64,000 nucleotides of DNA, taken from NCBI RefSeq assembly GCF_032854445.1, contig NC_088301.1:36259187-36323186 (forward strand), given 5' to 3'. The stretch comes from Liolophura sinensis (Eukaryota > Mollusca > Polyplacophora > Chitonida > Chitonidae). The notes below the pieces were generated by a model. The model worked only from the letters and a program-made list of their open reading frames with translations, had not been told where the DNA came from and ran no database searches. The translations under genes were made by a program, and so were the position numbers. The stretch's first letter is position 1; every line of letters begins with the position of its first letter. Of the stretch, positions 42,401-47,700 are shown in pieces.

Positions 42401-44633
42401 ATTTGTCAATGTTGTGGGATAACCTACATACTACATGCTTTAATAGATGATGTTTCACTTCTCGTAGTTTTATGCTTCATAAACTAATCTCGTGTTACAT
42501 CAGTCACTGAAGTGTAACAAGGGAGGTAATTCAGAGCAGGCCAATTGTTTCTAGACAAGCATGGTGCAGTACACATTCACAATTTCTTTCCAAGCTGCTG
42601 GGAAACATAATAAGCCAATATTTTTTTTAAATATCATATCTGTTATACGAAAACATACTGTATTTCACCTAAAATTTATTAATTTTTCAAGTGCCACACT
42701 TTGATTCATTCTGATTAATCATTCACCTTAATGGCCTGCTTATTGGTTCGTTTTTACGTAAGTTTGATAAATTCTTTATCAGAAACAATTGTGTGTTGAG
42801 GTCAAAAGCATCATTTTAAGGCTTTTATGTACTTCTGAAAGTGCATTTTTACACACCTAACTTTAGGTAAAATACAGTACTTTATTGAAGAGTTCACCAT
42901 GATTTTATCAGATACCTGTGCAAACATCTCTGAAGTCACAAACACATAACATTGCTCATCAAAACAACTGTTTTTTATTACTACACTCACTTCGCAGATA
43001 TACTTACAAGGAGCGATTGAAGTTGTCTATAATGCCTGGTAGTTCATCCGGAGTTACTGTATGGTGACACGTGTTATTCAGGGTGCACATAAAACCTTGT
43101 AAAAACGTCAAAGGCCCTGCAGAGGGCATTGGCTTCCCATCAAAATGACCTAGAAAAAAGACAATAAGGCTGTTAATACCATAAATAGCTTTTTGTGACA
43201 GATATTAAATTAACTTATGAACTCTAGTTTACAATTCAAAGACACCCTAAATCATTAGTACACAAATTTCCATTGTGACTTTCAAATCTACAGTAAACAA
43301 TAAATATTTAAAGAAACAGACCATTATAGAGTACTGTATTTAAACTAAAATTTAGCATTTTTCAAGTGACACATTTAGCTTGATTCTGAATGATTTATTT
43401 ACCTTTTGTGAAGAATCATCAATTTCTAATCAGAGAAAAAAACTTAAGTATTGGCATCATTTTAAGGCCTTTATGATCTCCTGAATGCGCCTTTTTACAT
43501 ACCAGTACCAAACTTTAGGTGAAGTACAGTACTTCGTTGAAAAGTAAATATATTTTAATCTTTTTTCAGTAAACATATTTCACTCTACATTAAACCCATT
43601 TTCAGCTATAATGAACACATTTCTATCCTCCAAAGATACATTCCAACCTCTGCAATGAAAGTGTGTTCATTTGAATAACATAAAACATTTATGAGTACAG
43701 AATTCTTTCCTTTTTGATTCTGCTGCCAGAAATGAGAGACACAGAGAAATTAATGCTCTGAGTAACATATAAAAAAAATCTACAAAATTCCCAATAAATA
43801 CTCTGCAGTAGAGCCATTTTCATTTGAGGGTCAATCAAATTTTGCCTAACAAACATAGTTAAACTACGATTAAAGTTTCGATGTGAGTGAATGATAATTT
43901 AATGTCATTGTTGGATCTATACACCCATTACTCATTCTTAACTTACATTCTTGAACTTTTTCCTTCAAGTCTGGTCGCGTCCTCACAGCAACCAGGATGA
44001 AAAATAAACACAGAGGCCAAATTATTTCCACGGCAACCCGCAGCTGCAAACAAAAATCAATACACTGTTATATCATAACGCTGAGTATGGCACACATATA
44101 ATAGGCTACTTATTAAATTTATTTACTTCATTGATTTTTGTGCTACTAATTATAGGTATGGATGTAATTAAGATGATTGCTGGTCTTGTACCATGCAGCT
44201 TAAGTCATTTTAAAATCTGCCTGGGATTCAAACATTCTAACAAGGTAAAAATACTGAACATGCACTAACTTGGGAGTTAGGATATACTTACAGTTAGTGG
44301 TGTAAGGATATTTTAGTGAGAATAAAAAATGACATAAAATCATGAAAGGCTGCATAAATCAGACTAAAATATTTATACATGTTTACATTTAAACTTTACA
44401 TTAATTGACAGGTGTTTCACAGCCTGATCAGTCAGGAATATTTCACTTCCATGATGAAAATATGGTTTATGGATGAGGAAGGATATATAATAATACATTC
44501 TTTTCATCCATACAAACTCACTTTTCTCCTGTCTCAGAAGTCTGAAAAAATACAGTACATGTCTTACCCTTTGTCGTCTCTTCAGTGTAAAATTCTTCCA
44601 CACCAGGAGTTTTAGTTGACTGAAGAAGCCCAT
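5276..44633 (-). CDS. ABCA1: ABCA1-type lipid transporter, full-size ABC subfamily A, whole gene span (47 coding exons)
   Basis: Family members export or flip phospholipids, sterols or retinoid-lipid adducts across plasma or endosomal membranes using ATP. The joined exons give 2,380 residues, against about 2,260 for vertebrate ABCA1. Visible in order: N-terminal [15 protein letters not shown] with an anchor helix at about 23-43; extracellular domain 1 to about 660; membrane helices at about 668-870; nucleotide-binding domain 1 with Walker A GHNGAGKT (975-982), signature LSGGM (1074-1078) and Walker B ILDEP (1096-1100); an acidic Ser/Pro linker (about 1180-1256); a second anchor (about 1450-1468); extracellular domain 2 to about 1725; helices to about 1950; nucleotide-binding domain 2 with Walker A GINGAGKT (2028-2035), YSGGN (2127-2131) and FLDEP (2149-2153); VFINFA at 2298-2303. 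All catalytic motifs are intact. Which vertebrate paralogue is closest (ABCA1, 4 or 7) cannot be settled by eye; an invertebrate pro-orthologue of all three is likely. Confidence 0.93.
6176..6251 (-). CDS. ABCA1: ABCA coding exon 46
   Basis: Residues 2298-2323. Starts with VFINFAKKQ, the counterpart of the VFVNFA motif that is conserved after nucleotide-binding domain 2 in ABCA1-type proteins. Borders are TCTCAG and GTGAGT. Confidence 0.9.
6759..6885 (-). mobile_element. SINE family A remnant, minus orientation
   Basis: Read on the minus strand it shows GGAAGCTCTGCCAGCAACCT, TAATGCTGGCC, GTGAAATATTTTTGAATAC and the AAACACCAATCAAAC tail of family A. It lies in the intron between coding exons 45 and 46 and is strongly diverged. 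Confidence 0.6.
7046..7289 (-). CDS. ABCA1: ABCA coding exon 45
   Basis: Residues 2216-2297. Encodes [12 protein letters not shown], then [14 protein letters not shown] and [13 protein letters not shown], the conserved segment following nucleotide-binding domain 2. Confidence 0.93.
7664..7756 (-). CDS. ABCA1: ABCA coding exon 44
   Basis: Residues 2185-2216. Contains [20 protein letters not shown], just after the H-loop of nucleotide-binding domain 2. Confidence 0.93.
8230..8333 (-). CDS. ABCA1: ABCA coding exon 43 (Walker B end, D-loop and H-loop of NBD2)
   Basis: Residues 2151-2185. Encodes [18 protein letters not shown] and [10 protein letters not shown]. The Walker B aspartate-glutamate pair starts the exon. 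Confidence 0.95.
8395..8530 (-). repeat. Dispersed repeat family C, minus orientation
   Basis: On the minus strand it ends in AAAATTCTTGAGCATATCATTAAACACAAATC, which resembles the 3' tail of SINE families A and B (given here in two parts: AAAATTCTTGAGC and ATTAAACACAAATC). The body has GGTTTACTTCGGGC and GTCACACACCTGGCAAAGC. Related copies are at 13,166, 27,768 and 31,836. Confidence 0.5.
8547..8804 (+). mobile_element. Full-length tRNA-derived SINE, family A, with target-site duplication
   Basis: The head has an A-box-like TGGCTCATTTGG and a B-box-like GAGTTCAAGACC. The body has GGTCGTGGGTTTCCCCCGG and CCACCATAATGCTGG, and the tail ATTCTTGAGTACGGCGTAAA ends in a poly(A) run. The flanks repeat GCCACAGC at 8,539-8,546 and 8,805-8,812. 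The GGTTTCCTCCC stretch is deleted. It is antisense to the ABCA gene, in the intron between coding exons 42 and 43. Confidence 0.88.
9176..9310 (-). CDS. ABCA1: ABCA coding exon 42 (signature motif of NBD2)
   Basis: Residues 2106-2150. Encodes [19 protein letters not shown] and the hydrophobic strand AVVFL of Walker B. Length 135 nt, phase 0 at both ends. Confidence 0.95.
10202..11214 (+). mobile_element. Solo LTR 1 (1,013 bp), LTR retrotransposon remnant
   Basis: The element begins TGTTATG and ends CCGTAACA, so it has TG..CA ends with a TGTTA/TAACA inverted terminus. It is bordered by ATAC at 10,198-10,201 and 11,215-11,218. A TATATAAG box lies at 10,393-10,400. No gag, protease, reverse transcriptase or integrase coding is present and there is no partner LTR in the window, so it fits recombination between two LTRs. 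It lies in the intron between coding exons 41 and 42, antisense to the gene. The element family is not identified. Confidence 0.75.
11683..11824 (-). CDS. ABCA1: ABCA coding exon 41 (Q-loop of NBD2)
   Basis: Residues 2058-2105. Encodes [20 protein letters not shown] and [11 protein letters not shown]. Confidence 0.95.
12058..12360 (-). CDS. ABCA1: ABCA coding exon 40 (Walker A of NBD2)
   Basis: Residues 1957-2058. After an acidic lead ([16 protein letters not shown]) comes [11 protein letters not shown] and [20 protein letters not shown], the second Walker A. It is the longest coding exon of the gene. Confidence 0.95.
12647..12946 (+). mobile_element. SINE family B copy with 9-bp target-site duplication
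   Basis: It carries a B-box-like GGGTCAATCC, the segment GAGGAAGTTGTAACTTCCTC (a perfect hairpin core), and ends TGTTAAACCCCAAGCACTCA with CTCA repeats. TGGCAAACT is duplicated at 12,638-12,646 and 12,947-12,955. The second copy, at 37,867, is closely similar. Confidence 0.8.
13011..13140 (-). CDS. ABCA1: ABCA coding exon 39 (last membrane helix)
   Basis: Residues 1914-1957. Encodes [19 protein letters not shown] and [11 protein letters not shown], the final helix before nucleotide-binding domain 2. Confidence 0.93.
13166..13330 (-). repeat. Dispersed repeat family C, minus orientation
   Basis: Same layout as the copy at 8,395: on the plus strand a TATTTATTTATTCACTTGTT lead, TAATGACATACTCATG, then AACCACCAACCTTTGGTAAG and TTACTGACAAACTTTC. 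Confidence 0.45.
13680..13803 (-). CDS. ABCA1: ABCA coding exon 38
   Basis: Residues 1873-1914. Encodes [20 protein letters not shown], a hallmark segment of ABCA1-type transporters between the second set of helices. Confidence 0.93.
14258..14408 (-). CDS. ABCA1: ABCA coding exon 37
   Basis: Residues 1822-1872. Encodes [20 protein letters not shown] and a membrane helix ([16 protein letters not shown]). Confidence 0.93.
14745..14860 (-). CDS. ABCA1: ABCA coding exon 36
   Basis: Residues 1784-1822. Encodes [17 protein letters not shown] and LLALLLLYG, two hydrophobic segments. Confidence 0.92.
15501..15678 (-). CDS. ABCA1: ABCA coding exon 35
   Basis: Residues 1724-1783. Encodes [20 protein letters not shown] and [17 protein letters not shown], a very conserved ABCA1-family block. 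Confidence 0.95.
15970..16220 (+). mobile_element. Diverged SINE family A copy
   Basis: It starts GAGCCTCCGTGG and keeps TGTGAGTTCAAATC (B box), GTCAGCAACCTGCAG, TGCCACCATAATG and ATATAAGTGAAATATTTTTG. Point changes are more frequent than in the 59,828 copy, so it is older. It lies in the intron between coding exons 34 and 35. Confidence 0.75.
16340..16506 (-). CDS. ABCA1: ABCA coding exon 34
   Basis: Residues 1669-1724. Encodes [20 protein letters not shown] and [19 protein letters not shown] at the end of extracellular domain 2. Confidence 0.94.
17018..17204 (-). CDS. ABCA1: ABCA coding exon 33
   Basis: Residues 1606-1668. Encodes RYGGFSFG at the start, then a divergent part of extracellular domain 2, ending VRNIAK. 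Confidence 0.9.
17427..17665 (+). mobile_element. SINE family A copy with internal deletion in the tRNA head
   Basis: GGGGCCTCCATGG runs straight into AGCCTCTCACCAATGCGGTC, so the A-box region present in the 59,828 copy is missing. The B box, core and tail (CTTGAGTACGGCGTACAAAA) are intact, followed by an A/T-rich AATAAATAAATT end. Confidence 0.82.
17765..17879 (-). CDS. ABCA1: ABCA coding exon 32
   Basis: Residues 1568-1606. Encodes [20 protein letters not shown] and [10 protein letters not shown] in extracellular domain 2; NMTG and RNIS are possible N-glycosylation sites. Confidence 0.92.
18515..18624 (-). CDS. ABCA1: ABCA coding exon 31
   Basis: Residues 1531-1568. Encodes a Cys-rich stretch ([15 protein letters not shown]) of extracellular domain 2, matching the CxC...CP cysteine pattern of the family. 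Confidence 0.88.
18838..18942 (-). CDS. ABCA1: ABCA coding exon 30
   Basis: Residues 1496-1531. Encodes [18 protein letters not shown] and GNRCLNPG, aligned with the SNDAPED segment of vertebrate ABCA1. Confidence 0.88.
19427..19569 (-). CDS. ABCA1: ABCA coding exon 29 (second anchor helix)
   Basis: Residues 1449-1496. Encodes [20 protein letters not shown], the helix that begins the second half of the transporter, then PLELHPWLY. Confidence 0.94.
19905..20062 (-). CDS. ABCA1: ABCA coding exon 28
   Basis: Residues 1396-1448. Encodes [20 protein letters not shown] and [10 protein letters not shown], the cytosolic lead into the second anchor helix. Confidence 0.92.
20471..20780. repeat. Imperfect direct duplication, spacing about 207 bp
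   Basis: The pairs ACCATAAAATCATAATAATG / ACCATAAAATCCTAATAATG and TTAAGCTTCATATTTTG / TTAAGCTTAATATTTTG occur about 207 bp apart, each preceded by TGTTCATTTC. It looks like an old local duplication, with T-rich ends. Confidence 0.6.
21294..21342. repeat. Tetranucleotide microsatellite (CTGT)n then (CAGT)n
   Basis: A run of CTGT repeats changes into CAGT repeats within about 50 bp, a compound tetranucleotide microsatellite. Confidence 0.9.
21425..21486. repeat. (TA)n dinucleotide microsatellite
   Basis: About 30 uninterrupted TA units. Confidence 0.97.
21656..22427 (+). mobile_element. Solo LTR 2 (772 bp), LTR retrotransposon remnant
   Basis: It begins TGTTATGTG and ends GGTCGTAACA, giving TG..CA ends. 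ACAT is repeated at 21,652-21,655 and 22,428-22,431. A TATATAA box lies at 21,834-21,840 and an AATAAA signal at 22,313-22,318, the order expected in an LTR. No internal retroelement genes are present. The 177-codon ORF inside it is not a recognised protein. It shares the TGTTATG start and GTAACA end with LTR 1, but the bodies look different. Confidence 0.78.
25066..25188 (-). CDS. ABCA1: ABCA coding exon 27
   Basis: Residues 1355-1396. A basic segment ([18 protein letters not shown]) and then [15 protein letters not shown], part of the variable cytosolic linker before the second half. Confidence 0.85.
25954..26041 (-). CDS. ABCA1: ABCA coding exon 26
   Basis: Residues 1326-1355. Starts [10 protein letters not shown], matching the conserved IFLKVAEESG block after nucleotide-binding domain 1, then acidic. 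Confidence 0.92.
26480..26688 (-). CDS. ABCA1: ABCA coding exon 25
   Basis: Residues 1256-1325. Encodes [20 protein letters not shown] and [15 protein letters not shown] of the regulatory region after nucleotide-binding domain 1. Confidence 0.93.
27090..27207 (-). CDS. ABCA1: ABCA coding exon 24 (acidic/proline-rich linker)
   Basis: Residues 1217-1256. Low-complexity linker with [16 protein letters not shown]. The frame is fixed by both splice phases. Confidence 0.85.
27353..27636 (-). CDS. ABCA1: ABCA coding exon 23 (H-loop of NBD1 and linker)
   Basis: Residues 1122-1216. Encodes [20 protein letters not shown] and [20 protein letters not shown], then a Ser/Arg/Pro-rich linker ([17 protein letters not shown]) that could be a phosphorylation region. 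Confidence 0.95.
27768..27930 (-). repeat. Dispersed repeat family C, minus orientation
   Basis: On the plus strand it begins TTTATTTATTTGC, continues GTAATGTTAAACACCATGCTC and AAGAATTTATCAC, and later has ACAAACCACCGGCTTTCACC. Same layout as the copies at 8,395, 13,166 and 31,836. Confidence 0.45.
28052..28189 (-). CDS. ABCA1: ABCA coding exon 22 (signature and Walker B of NBD1)
   Basis: Residues 1076-1122. Encodes [17 protein letters not shown] and [18 protein letters not shown]. The signature LSGGM spans the exon 21/22 junction. Confidence 0.95.
28643..28782 (-). CDS. ABCA1: ABCA coding exon 21
   Basis: Residues 1029-1076. Encodes [20 protein letters not shown] and ends in SLS of the signature. 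Confidence 0.94.
29170..29301 (-). CDS. ABCA1: ABCA coding exon 20 (Q-loop of NBD1)
   Basis: Residues 985-1029. Encodes [20 protein letters not shown] and [11 protein letters not shown]. The donor is GATGG/GTCAGT, which joins in frame to exon 21. Confidence 0.94.
29591..29768 (-). CDS. ABCA1: ABCA coding exon 19 (Walker A of NBD1)
   Basis: Residues 926-985. Encodes [19 protein letters not shown] and [15 protein letters not shown], the first Walker A. Confidence 0.96.
30259..30411 (-). CDS. ABCA1: ABCA coding exon 18
   Basis: Residues 875-926. Encodes [19 protein letters not shown], then a divergent linker before nucleotide-binding domain 1. Confidence 0.92.
31078..31282 (-). CDS. ABCA1: ABCA coding exon 17
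   Basis: Residues 807-875. Encodes [20 protein letters not shown] and a membrane helix ending [10 protein letters not shown]. Confidence 0.94.
31587..31620 (-). repeat. SINE tail fragment
   Basis: On the minus strand it reads TTGAGTATGACGTTAAACAC then TAATCAAAC, the 3' tail shared by the SINE families here, with no body attached. Confidence 0.5.
31836..31990 (-). repeat. Dispersed repeat family C, minus orientation
   Basis: On the plus strand: TATTTATTTATTTGATTC, TTGACATCATACTCATGAAG, TTTCACTTAATG, then GAGTAAACCATTAAGCTTTG and ACAAACTTCCCACAC. It has the same order of blocks as the other family C copies. Confidence 0.5.
32010..32045 (+). repeat. Poly-G tract with G-quadruplex potential
   Basis: A run of about 16 G, then TGAGGTGGGA and a further run of about 10 G. 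It meets the simple G3+ spacer rule for quadruplexes. It lies in the intron between coding exons 16 and 17; the transcript would carry the C-rich strand. Confidence 0.85.
32912..33133 (-). CDS. ABCA1: ABCA coding exon 16
   Basis: Residues 733-806. Encodes [38 protein letters not shown] and [10 protein letters not shown]. The donor is placed at GGT/GTATGT because that restores the reading frame into exon 17. Confidence 0.93.
33468..33690 (-). CDS. ABCA1: ABCA coding exon 15 (first helices after ECD1)
   Basis: Residues 658-732. Encodes [20 protein letters not shown] and [19 protein letters not shown], the coupling segment typical of ABCA1. Confidence 0.95.
34140..34316 (-). CDS. ABCA1: ABCA coding exon 14
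   Basis: Residues 599-658. Encodes [20 protein letters not shown] and [11 protein letters not shown] at the end of extracellular domain 1. Confidence 0.94.
35128..35239 (-). CDS. ABCA1: ABCA coding exon 13
   Basis: Residues 562-599. Encodes [20 protein letters not shown], matching the HHVKYKIRMDID block. Confidence 0.94.
35478..35562 (-). CDS. ABCA1: ABCA coding exon 12
   Basis: Residues 534-562. Encodes [12 protein letters not shown], aligned with ERKFWAG of vertebrate ABCA1. Confidence 0.9.
35982..36146 (-). CDS. ABCA1: ABCA coding exon 11
   Basis: Residues 479-533. Encodes [20 protein letters not shown] and [19 protein letters not shown] of extracellular domain 1. Confidence 0.9.
36624..36740 (-). 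CDS. ABCA1: ABCA coding exon 10
   Basis: Residues 440-478. Encodes [20 protein letters not shown], aligned with the NKTFQELAVF region. Phase 0 at both ends. Confidence 0.9.
37239..39098. promoter_or_regulatory. Cluster of four TCACGTGA palindromes (candidate E-box/CLEAR-like sites)
   Basis: TCACGTGA occurs at 37,239-37,246, 38,666-38,673, 38,935-38,942 (as GTCACGTGAC) and 39,091-39,098, all inside the intron between coding exons 9 and 10. In other animals bHLH-zip factors of the MiT/TFE and USF type bind this core. Function here is inferred only; the copies may belong to an old repeat. Confidence 0.4.
37867..38192 (+). mobile_element. Full-length SINE family B with 13-bp target-site duplication
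   Basis: A 326-bp element with B-box-like GGATCAATCC, the GAGGAAGTTGTAACTTCCTC hairpin, and a 3' end TTGAGTACGACGTTAAACCC followed by CACTCA repeats. ACAATGCACTAAT flanks it at 37,854-37,866 and 38,193-38,205. It is antisense to the ABCA gene. Confidence 0.88.
39228..39367 (-). CDS. ABCA1: ABCA coding exon 9
   Basis: Residues 393-439. Encodes [20 protein letters not shown] and [16 protein letters not shown], matching the YTPDTPATRQV block of extracellular domain 1. Confidence 0.93.
39738..39993 (-). CDS. ABCA1: ABCA coding exon 8 with a highly charged insert
   Basis: Residues 308-393. A normal helical part ([15 protein letters not shown]) and the conserved FCG are followed by an Asp/Glu/Lys run at 364-387, where 21 of 24 residues are charged. 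Both splice borders fit the frame, so the charged run is translated unless it is spliced differently. Confidence 0.9.
40221..40307 (-). CDS. ABCA1: ABCA coding exon 7
   Basis: Residues 279-307. Encodes [20 protein letters not shown] and RLMAEFSRD, extracellular domain 1. Phase 0 at both ends. Confidence 0.88.
40569..40835 (-). CDS. ABCA1: ABCA coding exon 6
   Basis: Residues 190-278. A variable part of extracellular domain 1 with several NxS/T sequons (NST, NAT, NLT) and cysteines at ELVCNDS and EQLCNLT. Confidence 0.9.
41282..41409 (-). CDS. ABCA1: ABCA coding exon 5
   Basis: Residues 147-189. Encodes [19 protein letters not shown] and [18 protein letters not shown], aligned with the DNETF...NLSLPKSTVDKML region. 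Confidence 0.9.
41804..41937 (-). CDS. ABCA1: ABCA coding exon 4
   Basis: Residues 102-147. Encodes [20 protein letters not shown] and [15 protein letters not shown]. The donor is placed at GTAG/GTTAGT because only that phase continues into exon 5. Confidence 0.87.
41985..42122 (-). mobile_element. SINE family A copy, minus orientation, truncated
   Basis: On the plus strand it reads ATTGGTGTTTTATGCTGTAC, CCAGCATTATAGTGGGA and GTTGCCAGCAGACC, the reverse complement of the family A core and tail. The tRNA head is missing. Confidence 0.7.
42656..42879. mobile_element. MITE-like element, copy 1 (about 224 bp)
   Basis: The left end TACTGTATTTCACCTAAA and right end TTTAGGTAAAATACAGTA are near-perfect inverted repeats. 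The interior TTTTTCAAGTGCCACA and TTTTAAGGCTTTTATG match copy 2. No ORF is inside. It lies in the intron between coding exons 3 and 4. Confidence 0.7.
43008..43149 (-). CDS. ABCA1: ABCA coding exon 3
   Basis: Residues 55-102. Encodes [19 protein letters not shown] and [15 protein letters not shown], clearly matching the CHFPNKAMPSAG block at the start of extracellular domain 1 in vertebrate ABCA1. Confidence 0.95.
43332..43531. mobile_element. MITE-like element, copy 2 (about 200 bp)
   Basis: The left end TACTGTATTTAAACTAAA pairs with the right end TTTAGGTGAAGTACAGTA. The interior TTTTTCAAGTGACACATTTA and TTTTAAGGCCTTTATG matches copy 1. It lies in the intron between coding exons 2 and 3. 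Confidence 0.65.
43947..44043 (-). CDS. ABCA1: ABCA coding exon 2 (first anchor helix)
   Basis: Residues 23-55. Encodes [20 protein letters not shown], the N-terminal signal-anchor helix, then [12 protein letters not shown]. Confidence 0.94.
44568..44633 (-). CDS. ABCA1: ABCA coding exon 1 (start codon)
   Basis: Residues 1-22, [20 protein letters not shown] plus QR, aligned with the conserved start of vertebrate ABCA1 (QLRLLLWKN). An in-frame ATG 51 nt upstream (44,682-44,684) would add 17 residues, but the family start favours the ATG at 44,631-44,633. Confidence 0.9.
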
Positions 44634-44750
44634 ACTTATTCCTGGAGTTTCACCCTTTGGGAAGGGGGGTGGTGGTATCAACATAAACCGTAAACACAAT
44701 AGAGATCTTCTCACAACTCAGCCAGCACAGTACAAACTAAGATACATCAT
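44634..44750 (-). other. 5' UTR part of the first coding exon, with upstream ORF
   Basis: The acceptor GTCTTTTCAG precedes 44,750. The UTR begins ATGATG, opening a ten-codon upstream ORF that stops before the main start in another frame. A second ATG at 44,684 is in frame with the main ORF. Confidence 0.6.
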
Positions 44751-47700
44751 CTGAAAAGACAAAAGATAATTCACACATCAAAGCTGTATCTTCTTGATTG
44801 GTTCAGTAGTGGACAAGAACCACTACTGATACTGTATTGTAGTGTATAAAATCCAAACAGTGGCTAACTCCATAATTCACAAGTTTTTAATACCACAGTG
44901 TGATACGGTATACATGTAAAAACCCATATCTCCAGTGTTAAGTTTAAGAGACTTCAAGTGCTGGACCTGACTGGACTGGACATGTATATCAATGTTAGTA
45001 ACAAATACTTTTTCACACAAACAGTTTACAACCTGAAGGCCCAAATGTAAACCACTTACCTTTGGCATGTCACTGACAAACTTTCCCACATATGATATAG
45101 ACATTTAGGTTACGATACACACTGGTAGAAGACATATGGTTTTAAACAAACAATAGACTGCTCTCATGGCACCACAACTGCTGTTAATTGTTTACTGTCA
45201 CTAATGCTCCAGGAACACTGAGATCTAGAAATCTGCCCAAGGCTGGCACTGAACCTGAACCCTGTTTGGATCTATTTCAATTTCAACTGGAAAACTACAT
45301 GTAAAAAAAAATTGTGAAACCTGAAGTCTGAATGAACTTCAAAAAAATTTATATGACAAGGCTTTACGGTCTTATGAAAAAAAACCCAGCATACATGTAA
45401 TTGGCATATGGATTCAACTTGGCTGGGCTATAAGTCAAACTACAGTTTTCAATACCCTGAATGAAAAACTGTACTAAGTTACAGCTGCTCCACTTACTTA
45501 CTTCACATACCATGTGAAGAATTCCTAACTTGCCTACATCAGAAGCCCTTTTCCAATCAACCTTTATGCACACGATGAAGTTTGTAAATACTGTACCAAT
45601 ATATGTATTAGAACAGGATCGATCTCACACAAATAGGTTAACCTATATTCCGTTCAGAAATAAGTAGCAAGTGTTGTGTATCAATAATGACACGAAATGT
45701 CCACAAGATTTTAGTAGTGTTTACAAGTACATGTAGATATAAAATCTAAAATTATCCACATCATAAAGAAGTTGAATATATATGTAGAGTAAACACAAAA
45801 ATACTATAGTGCCACAAATCAGATGTTCAGATGGCCGTACAAGAACAAAGTAACCATATTTTAGCTGATGACCTGGAAAATGTGCATATCCTATTTCTTT
45901 TACTGGACTGGCCTTAATTGTTATATATGTATGATCATGTTAATGAGTGGCAAGTACTAAAGCATTTATAAGCCATTTTCTTATAAATTCATAGCTTCAT
46001 CAGTGAAAATACAAGTTGAACAAAGTTGTTTCTATGAAGTACAGTACTGATGGTACCCTGCTAGACATTTTTTACACATGTACTAATGTTCTAATACTGG
46101 TTTTATTTTTCTGGTAGAATCCCTGGGTAACATGTAGCTAATATAACGATTAATTTAATTTCAATTACCTTTTTTAAAACAATTATTTCAAGCAAAAGGA
46201 AAAACTTACTGCACTGCATGCACAAGTTGTATTAGTACTAATACCTATCCTCTTGTATCAAAACTACTGTACAGGTAGGTAGAATGTCTCTCACACTTAC
46301 AGTACATATACTACATACATACACACATATATATGCAATAGAAAATGACCATGAAATAGAACTAGCTTCTTTCATCTGATTCTCACTACTACTGTCAAGA
46401 CAAAACTAACCTGGGTTCAGTTTGCAATGTGATGGTCATAAGGTTTACCTGAGCAGTACACATAACAACTGCCTGCACATGTAACCTGACCAGTCTTTGA
46501 CATGTGCCAGGATCCACTTGGCTGGTTTCTCTTACAAGGCTGTCCTACTTAATGACATGCCCATGTAGACCCAGCTTTCAGCTTTAGCCTATTTATATCA
46601 CCAACAACCAAGCTCTTATATACTACATGCACTAGCCCACAGTGTCACTATTTCCTTCGTCATGCTGTGTGAATAACAATGAACAGGTGGATATTTACAT
46701 AAGCCCATCCAGGTATGGCCTGAGACAGTACTCTAGTCAACCTTCTGGCTAATGTTACTGCGTGGACGCTGTCCATATTATTACAACAACATGATTAACA
46801 AAACCAAATGAATGTAATTTCTACATTTTAATAGCTGTAATACTTTCACAAGAATAGGTAACACTAGAACAGATGATTTTACAACATGTGATGTTGTACA
46901 ATGTCAGAAAAATCACACAATTTGACGAAACTGGAAGCAACACTATGTTATCAATTTTAACCCCTACAACCTGAGAAAATGCAGTAATGTCCACTGACAT
47001 CACTTGATCTCTGCTTTGCCTTTTAGCCATATATGTGTAGGGTATAAGTGATGTGACATCAATATTCCAGTTTCTCTAACACTGCATATCACATGGTTTA
47101 AAATATAATTCTGGATTAAAAGTCTACCTGTAGAGTTACCCTCCATGTCAGAACAAAATGGTTGTGGATGTTTAGGTCTTTTTCCACCTCTCTTCCAAAA
47201 TTACTACGCTTAAGTTATTTGTTGTCTTTTCAGTCTTAATGTTATGAATGAATGAAAGATCATAGCTTCACACCACATCAACTGCACAATATTTCAACCT
47301 TATCGTGGTGTATGTTTTAAACACAAGGCAATGAATGGTTTTTGATATGACAATGAGAACATTCAAAATAAAACTAAAACAGATGTTTAATGATTTGTTC
47401 CTCATACCGATAATTCAGCAGCTAAGCCAGAGTTCCTCTTCCAAGTCTACTCCCAAGGGTTAAAGACAGGTGTAGATGATCCTTAAAATGTAAAGACTTA
47501 AGCAAAAACTATTTCATTTAATTCATTTAGATTCTTTTTTATAACCTCAATTTAGGTATTCACATTTTATAAACTAACCATTCCTCAGGCTATTCTCTTC
47601 TACCTTAGAAGTGTTTTGTTCATTCTCTGTTTCAATTTTGAATACTATTAGAAACTGTAGGAGTACAGGGGCCCCTATAAAGAAGCATCATCCGGATTAG

